From Bacteroidales bacterium (GTDB lineage Bacteria; Bacteroidota; Bacteroidia; Bacteroidales; UBA932), in the NCBI GenBank assembly GCA_017959005.1, contig JAGDBO010000004.1:1-64000 (forward strand): a stretch of DNA of 64,000 bases, written 5' to 3'. Below, piece after piece: positions 59,380 through 64,000 of the stretch. A model generated the notes under the pieces. It had not been told where the DNA came from. It ran no database searches and saw only the letters and a program-made list of their open reading frames with translations. The position numbers and the translations under genes are program-made. How positions within the stretch are numbered: the first letter of the stretch is position 1; the number at the start of each line of letters is the position of its first letter.

Positions 59380-62300
59380 TTACTCTTTATTCTCGTACTT
59401 AGGAAGTGTGAATGAGAAGCGTGCGCCGCCAAGTTCAGATTTCTCATACCAGATGGTTCCGCCGCTCTGCTCAATTATGCTCTTGGAGATTGCAAGTCCA
59501 AGTCCGTTGCCGCTGCTCTTGGTTGTGAAGTTTGGCTGGAAGAGATTCTTCTGATTCTCCTCCGTTACTCCGTCTCCGTTATCATCTACATTCACACGGT
59601 AGAACTCCCCGGCATTCTCCAGAGAGATTCTTACAAAGCCCATCTGATCAGAGGATTCCAGAGCCTGAACCGCATTGGAAATAAGGTTCACCAGAACTCT
59701 TACAATCTGTCCTCTTCTGGCATTTACGGTGCAACGCTCACTCTCATAACTGAAGGAGACTCTTACCATCTCACGGTTATCAAAGAGCGTTGTCTGATCC
59801 TTAATCACCTCTGTAAGATTGAAGACCGAGTTCTCCTCCACGTAGAATTTTGCAAAACTTGAGAACTCGCTTGCAGTATTGGAGAGAATGTCTATCTGCT
59901 CCAGCAGAGACTTTGCAATATCTTCAAGTTTATCCTCCCAGCCTGGAGAGTTCTTACGCTTGAGGTTTATAAGTCTCTGAATACTAAGCTGCATTGGCGT
60001 CAGAGGGTTCTTTATCTCGTGAGCAATACGACGTGCCATCTCGCTCCAAGTCTTTTGGCGGGAATCCTCTGCAATCTTCTTTGTACTCTCCGCCAAGTCA
60101 TCCACCATCTTGTTGTAAGACTCCACTAGAGCGCCCAACTCGTCATTGCTTGAGTAGTTGATATGCTCAGGTTTTGAGGAGACGTCCATATACTTCATAC
60201 GGTTGCTTATGTTGGAGATAGGACGGGTTATTCTGGATGAAAGCAGGCTTGCAAAGAAGAGTGCTATCAGTGCCAGCAATATGCTGATATTGATGATGGT
60301 AGCCACAACGTAAGGGAGCTCTCCGCTGCGGTCTCCTCCCTTTACAAAGTATGGTATGTTTGCTATCGCGATGAGTTTACCGTTGTCATTGTAGATAGGA
60401 GTGTAGAGAGAGTAGTAGTTAAAAGAGCCTATGCTCTCCTTGTTGAAGATCTGGCTGCGCTCTTTTATCACGATATCTTCATAGGCCTGAGGGTTCATTC
60501 TGGAGGAGAGTATAAACTTCTGGAAGAGCTCCTGTTTGGTAGAACGGATCAGGCGCCCGTGAGGATCATAGAGATTTATATCTGCCTTGGTCTCATTTGC
60601 CAGACGGTCCATCACTGCGTAGATGTCATTGGTATTGGCATCTGTATAGGCCTGAACATAAGCAAAATATGAAGAGAGGGTTTTTCTTACCGTCTGTATC
60701 TTCTCCTCCATCTGCATACGGTTGGTGAAGCGATAGTTGGAGAGGTTGTACCAGATACTTCCCACTGCAAGTGCAGCAAAGGTCATTATAAGTATGGTGG
60801 AAATGAGGAAGTTAAGCCTTCTGCTCAAAGAGCGCCGGCGGGTCTTCATTGCTGCGGTGGCTTTGATGCGCGCCCGCTTCAATCTGACTATCAGGAAGAA
60901 GAAGAAACTAAAGAAGAGTACCAGATAGGAGAGAGAGACTACATAAGGGAAGACGGTTCTGCGGTGGCGGCTTATCACTACCGTGGTATCATCTGTTACC
61001 TTGTTAATTACGTGTACATAGTTGTTCTTCCTTGTTGCCTCATCCTCAATCTCTTTCTCGTGTATTGGATAGTCATAACGGCCGTTGTAGAAGACCAGTC
61101 GTCCGTTCTTATACTTTGCATATGAGTATACTCCCGGGATGTTGAGTTCATCCGGCTGGTAGTCTGAGAGACGGTCCGGATAGCCAGCCGGTTCATCCTC
61201 AAACCTGGAATTGATTTCTATATAGAGGTTTACAGTTCCGCTGGAAGTTAGATAGGTAAAGACTCCAAGGTAGCCTACTCTTCCGTTAAAGTTACTCAGG
61301 TAGAAGAAGTTGCTGCCCTCTGTAATTGGGACGGCGTCATACTGACGGAGTTTCTCATCAAAGTAATCCAGACAGCCAACCTCCACGTTAGAGACCAGAA
61401 TGGATTCGCTCGGGCGGCAGACGGAAAGATTGATCAGATATTTCTGACGTATCTGGTGGAAGTAGAGTTCAGAGAAGCGCATCTCAATAAGACGCAGATT
61501 CTCCTGAGGCAGAGATAGTAAGACGGCTGGTATAGGGTCAGCCTGGAGTTTATCCTCCACGCTTCTGAGCTCAAGTTCCAATCCCAGCTCTCTCTCCACG
61601 GAGAGCCTGCTAGAGAGAAGAGTGCTCCACTGTTTCTCCTTGTTCACGCTGAGAGAACTTATGGTAAGCAGAGTGTACAAAGAGACAATTATGGAGTAGA
61701 TTAAAATGTATCTCGGGGAGAAGAATGTCCATTCACGTCTTAAGCCAAGGATTGTTCCAACTACCTGGAGTGAGAACATAAGTGCCAGGAAAAGAAGAGC
61801 GTAGGAGAGGTAGCAGAGCAGAGTGTAGAAACTCAGTTCCGTTACCCTGTGAAGTTCCATCACTATGGAGGAGTTGGAAATCAGGCTTCTGAGAGTAAAG
61901 TTTATGTAGAGGAAAAGCAGTATTGGTACAACTACAAGCAGTGAAACCAGCAGAGGTTTCTTCCATCCGCCGCCTCTTATCAGTTCCTTTATCTTTGCCC
62001 TCATCATATAGACGGCTATTGCTACAAAACTGATATAGAGGTTGTTGAGCAATAGGTTGCCTATTGAGGTAAAGAGTCCGCGGTCTGCATAAATGATTGG
62101 CTGGAAGAAGGCGGAGTAAGGTGATAGATTTCCAAGATAGAAGCAGAGCAATCTTAAAAGAGTGATGCCAAAGAGGAAGATCAGACACCTTGTCAAGTTT
62201 CTCTTTTGGTAGTAGAAAACAAAGAGGGCAAGAAACAGGAAGATAAGAGTAAGCCAGGTGAAAGGACTTACCTTTCCCGTCTTCGCACGTGAGACGTCAT

Positions 62301-62943
62301 CTACCAGAACAAAGAGAGGTTCATTGTCCTTGGCCTTTATCTCCTGGCCGCAACTCTCAAATGTAAGAGCCTCTATGTCAAAGCCTTTGGAGAGCGAGAG
62401 GCGAGGGTTTACCTCACTGAGTCTCAGCGCCTCCGCCACCTGTTTCTCTCTCTTTATGAAGAGTCCGGCTATAACTTTCAGATTATCTTTTACGTAAGAT
62501 TTAATTACGTACCAGCTGCTGCCAATGTTCAGATACTGCTCCTTGGAAGAGAGGAAAGTAAACGGATAGTGGAAGCGGCTCTGGCCGTCCAAATAGTGTT
62601 CCGCCCTGTAAACCTGATAGATGGAGCCGGAGTTGAGATCATCGTTGGAGATTGGGAACTGGTGTACCCAGGACTGGAGAGTATCTGAGTGATAGCGGTA
62701 GATAACCATATCCGCCGGGAGGTCCGGCATCTCAAGCCACTGGTCTTCAGGCATATCCAGTGCCTTAAAGGCATATTCGTCCAAGAGGAGTTCCCTCTTC
62801 TGAAGAGAGTTCTCCAACTTCTGAGCCTCGCTCTCAAGGTCTGTGGTTCCAGTTATTACACGTGAGAGCAAAAAGGAGAGGGCTGCAGCAAGAATTGCAA
62901 CCCACATCAGGTTCTTACGGAAGAAATTTAGTGCCCTCTTCAT
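59380..62943 (-). CDS. Large NtrY-like sensor histidine kinase
   Basis: Inner-membrane sensor of 1187 residues. An N-terminal helix and long extracytoplasmic region (about 35-220) precede a cluster of about six membrane helices (about 230-420). A second extracytoplasmic region and another helix near 690 follow, then a third sensor segment closed by a helix and a HAMP domain (about 890-945). The kinase core has the phospho-accepting His975 in RRIAHEIKNPLTPMQL, an N box (NLISNAVQAL), DDNGDG and SGNGLGLA. HEIKNPLTP is the NtrY-type signature. No response regulator gene is adjacent. Start is 2 bp from the rlmH stop. Confidence 0.92.
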   Translation of the reverse strand: MKRALNFFRKNLMWVAILAAALSFLLSRVITGTTDLESEAQKLENSLQKRELLLDEYAFKALDMPEDQWLEMPDLPADMVIYRYHSDTLQSWVHQFPISNDDLNSGSIYQVYRAEHYLDGQSRFHYPFTFLSSKEQYLNIGSSWYVIKSYVKDNLKVIAGLFIKREKQVAEALRLSEVNPRLSLSKGFDIEALTFESCGQEIKAKDNEPLFVLVDDVSRAKTGKVSPFTWLTLIFLFLALFVFYYQKRNLTRCLIFLFGITLLRLLCFYLGNLSPYSAFFQPIIYADRGLFTSIGNLLLNNLYISFVAIAVYMMRAKIKELIRGGGWKKPLLVSLLVVVPILLFLYINFTLRSLISNSSIVMELHRVTELSFYTLLCYLSYALLFLALMFSLQVVGTILGLRREWTFFSPRYILIYSIIVSLYTLLTISSLSVNKEKQWSTLLSSRLSVERELGLELELRSVEDKLQADPIPAVLLSLPQENLRLIEMRFSELYFHQIRQKYLINLSVCRPSESILVSNVEVGCLDYFDEKLRQYDAVPITEGSNFFYLSNFNGRVGYLGVFTYLTSSGTVNLYIEINSRFEDEPAGYPDRLSDYQPDELNIPGVYSYAKYKNGRLVFYNGRYDYPIHEKEIEDEATRKNNYVHVINKVTDDTTVVISRHRRTVFPYVVSLSYLVLFFSFFFFLIVRLKRARIKATAAMKTRRRSLSRRLNFLISTILIMTFAALAVGSIWYNLSNYRFTNRMQMEEKIQTVRKTLSSYFAYVQAYTDANTNDIYAVMDRLANETKADINLYDPHGRLIRSTKQELFQKFILSSRMNPQAYEDIVIKERSQIFNKESIGSFNYYSLYTPIYNDNGKLIAIANIPYFVKGGDRSGELPYVVATIINISILLALIALFFASLLSSRITRPISNISNRMKYMDVSSKPEHINYSSNDELGALVESYNKMVDDLAESTKKIAEDSRQKTWSEMARRIAHEIKNPLTPMQLSIQRLINLKRKNSPGWEDKLEDIAKSLLEQIDILSNTASEFSSFAKFYVEENSVFNLTEVIKDQTTLFDNREMVRVSFSYESERCTVNARRGQIVRVLVNLISNAVQALESSDQMGFVRISLENAGEFYRVNVDDNGDGVTEENQKNLFQPNFTTKSSGNGLGLAISKSIIEQSGGTIWYEKSELGGARFSFTLPKYENKE

Positions 62944-62944
62944 A

Positions 62945-63448
62945 CTAATCGTGATGATACGGTTCCCCTTTTATAATTGTAAAGGCTCTGTACAACTGTT
63001 CCATAAAGAGCAGACGCACAATCTGATGGGAGAAGGTCATCTTGGAGAGGGAAAGTTTTTGGTCCGCCACTCCGTAGACCGTATCTGAGAATCCGTAGGC
63101 TCCCCCTATTACAAAAAAGAGTTCGTTATCCGTCTCAGAGGCCTTCTCAATCTTTGCCGCTAACTCTCTGGAAGTCAACTCCTTTCCTCTCTCATCCAAT
63201 AACACAACGGTTCGCTTTCCCTTAGGGAGAGCCTTCCCGTTTTTGTCTGCCAAGTGCAACTCTCTTAGTATAAGTTCTCCCTCACGTTCCTTTATCTGCT
63301 CCCTGGTAAGAGAGCCCACTCCCTTGAGCTGAGGAATATAGATTGCGGAGAACTTGCAATAGTGACCGAGTCTTCCGCTGTATAGTTTCTCGCCCTCATC
63401 CACAAAGGAGAAATCCGTCTTACCTACACATACAAGAGTTACCTTCAT
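62945..63448 (-). CDS. rlmH: 23S rRNA (pseudouridine1915-N3)-methyltransferase RlmH
   Basis: SPOUT-family methyltransferase modifying 23S rRNA position 1915 on assembled ribosomes. The 167-residue product has LLDERGKELTS, FVIGGAYGFSD (the SAM knot) and the closing SHQIVRLLFMEQLYRA and EPYHHD, all diagnostic of RlmH. Slightly longer than the E. coli protein (about 155). It probably shares a transcript with the kinase gene behind it. Confidence 0.96.
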   Translation of the reverse strand: MKVTLVCVGKTDFSFVDEGEKLYSGRLGHYCKFSAIYIPQLKGVGSLTREQIKEREGELILRELHLADKNGKALPKGKRTVVLLDERGKELTSRELAAKIEKASETDNELFFVIGGAYGFSDTVYGVADQKLSLSKMTFSHQIVRLLFMEQLYRAFTIIKGEPYHHD

Positions 63449-63535
63449 ATCTATGCAAAGATAGTAAATTAGTACTGATTATGGGGGGCTCGTTGGCTTG
63501 ATTTTTGCGGCAAAATTGGCGGTAATTTGAATTAT

Positions 63536-63949
63536 ATGAGAAGAATTTTTGCAACGGTTATATCACTTCTTGTTGTTTTGCCTCTGCTTTTTTCCTTCAA
63601 CAGGGCTGCTGCTCAGGGTAGCGGAGATGTATTTGTTCCAATAGCAAAGTACATCCAGAAGGGAGATGCAGATAAGTTATCCGCCTGGTTTGCAAAGAAT
63701 TTGGAGATTGAGATTTTTGGAAAGCAGACAGAGAGCTCCGCCATTCAGGCAAAGCAGATAATGAAGAGTTTCTTTGTGCAATATCCTCCAAAGAGTTTTG
63801 AGATTATCCACAAAAGCGGCAATCCGCCAATGAAATATGCAATAGGAACGCTCAACACCGGAAGTGAAGTTTTCCGTGTCGTCCTCCTTGTAAAGTTACA
63901 GCCAAAGGCTTCTCAGATACTGAGAATCAGAATAGAACGTTCTATCTAA
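63536..63949 (+). CDS. DUF4783 exported protein
   Basis: 137 residues from ATG 63536, which starts a clear signal peptide (MRRIFATVISLLVVLPLLFS); a TTG at 63527 is in frame but weaker. The mature part (VFVPIAKYIQKGDADKLSAW, FVQYPPKSF, KYAIGTL) matches DUF4783, an NTF2-like domain found next to rlmH in Bacteroidales. Function unknown, periplasmic. Confidence 0.85.
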   Translation: MRRIFATVISLLVVLPLLFSFNRAAAQGSGDVFVPIAKYIQKGDADKLSAWFAKNLEIEIFGKQTESSAIQAKQIMKSFFVQYPPKSFEIIHKSGNPPMKYAIGTLNTGSEVFRVVLLVKLQPKASQILRIRIERSI

Positions 63950-63958
63950 ATTTAGCTG

Positions 63959-64000
63959 ATGCAAAATTCACAACGTCCTTCTTGGAAATTGGGTTTCCGC
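63959..64000 (+). CDS. Start of a gene cut by the window edge
   Basis: ATG at 63959, 9 bp after the DUF4783 stop, opens a frame MQNSQRPSWKLGFR running off the window. Too short to identify. The close spacing suggests a co-transcribed gene. Confidence 0.4.
   Translation, partial: MQNSQRPSWKLGFR

Overview
The window looks like a chromosomal segment of a gut-type member of the order Bacteroidales (Bacteroidota). Evidence: a SusC/SusD (RagA/RagB) pair, fimbrillin-like lipoproteins, a FISUMP lipoprotein, the Bacteroidota omega/Rpb6-like RNA polymerase subunit, DUF5683 behind parAB, DUF4783 behind rlmH, and TAnnTTTG-type promoter boxes. The genus cannot be fixed from the sequence alone.

Layout. 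0-7 kb: a minus-strand housekeeping block (nagB, recN, rpoZ-like, bamD, trxB, gate-domain membrane protein, rubrerythrin). 7-13.4 kb: Asp/Glu racemase, a DAACS symporter, a RAYT-type transposase between palindromic repeats, a 14-bp tandem array, tRNA-Phe and priA. 13.7-32.8 kb: histidine phosphatase, DUF4421 protein, lipid kinase, parA-parB-DUF5683-mltD, a NapH/NapG-like polyferredoxin, purE, hpt, adk-obg-PAP2-lplA, hpf and small exported proteins. 32.8-51.4 kb: a visibly AT-richer accessory island. It holds XRE and DUF2442-HTH regulators, an HNH protein, a nuclease-DUF2075 ATPase, a three-gene module (D12 adenine methylase, PD-(D/E)XK+DGQHR protein, SF2 helicase), a GIY-YIG+DUF4357 protein, two fimbrillin-like lipoprotein units each led by a small ORF, and several gene remnants. 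51.5-64 kb: FISUMP lipoprotein, a Xer-type recombinase, susC/susD, tRNA-Pro, malY/patB-type lyase, a large NtrY-like histidine kinase, rlmH and DUF4783.

Two unrelated palindromic repeat families stand out. Family R1 has a 52-bp period: a 37-nt hairpin plus a 15-nt G-rich linker. It occupies six intergenic sites in the housekeeping part and flanks the RAYT gene on both sides, so it looks like a REP/RAYT system. Family R2 is an AT-rich double palindrome found only in the 33.5-48.7 kb island, always in the same orientation. It sits at ends of accessory genes or of their remnants, including a ~105-bp direct repeat flanking the GIY-YIG gene.

The best candidate for an undescribed system is the methylase / nuclease-DGQHR / helicase operon at 37.58-42.25 kb, with its own recognisable promoter. 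It resembles a restriction-modification or Dnd-like defence module but does not match the gene set of any system I can name with confidence.
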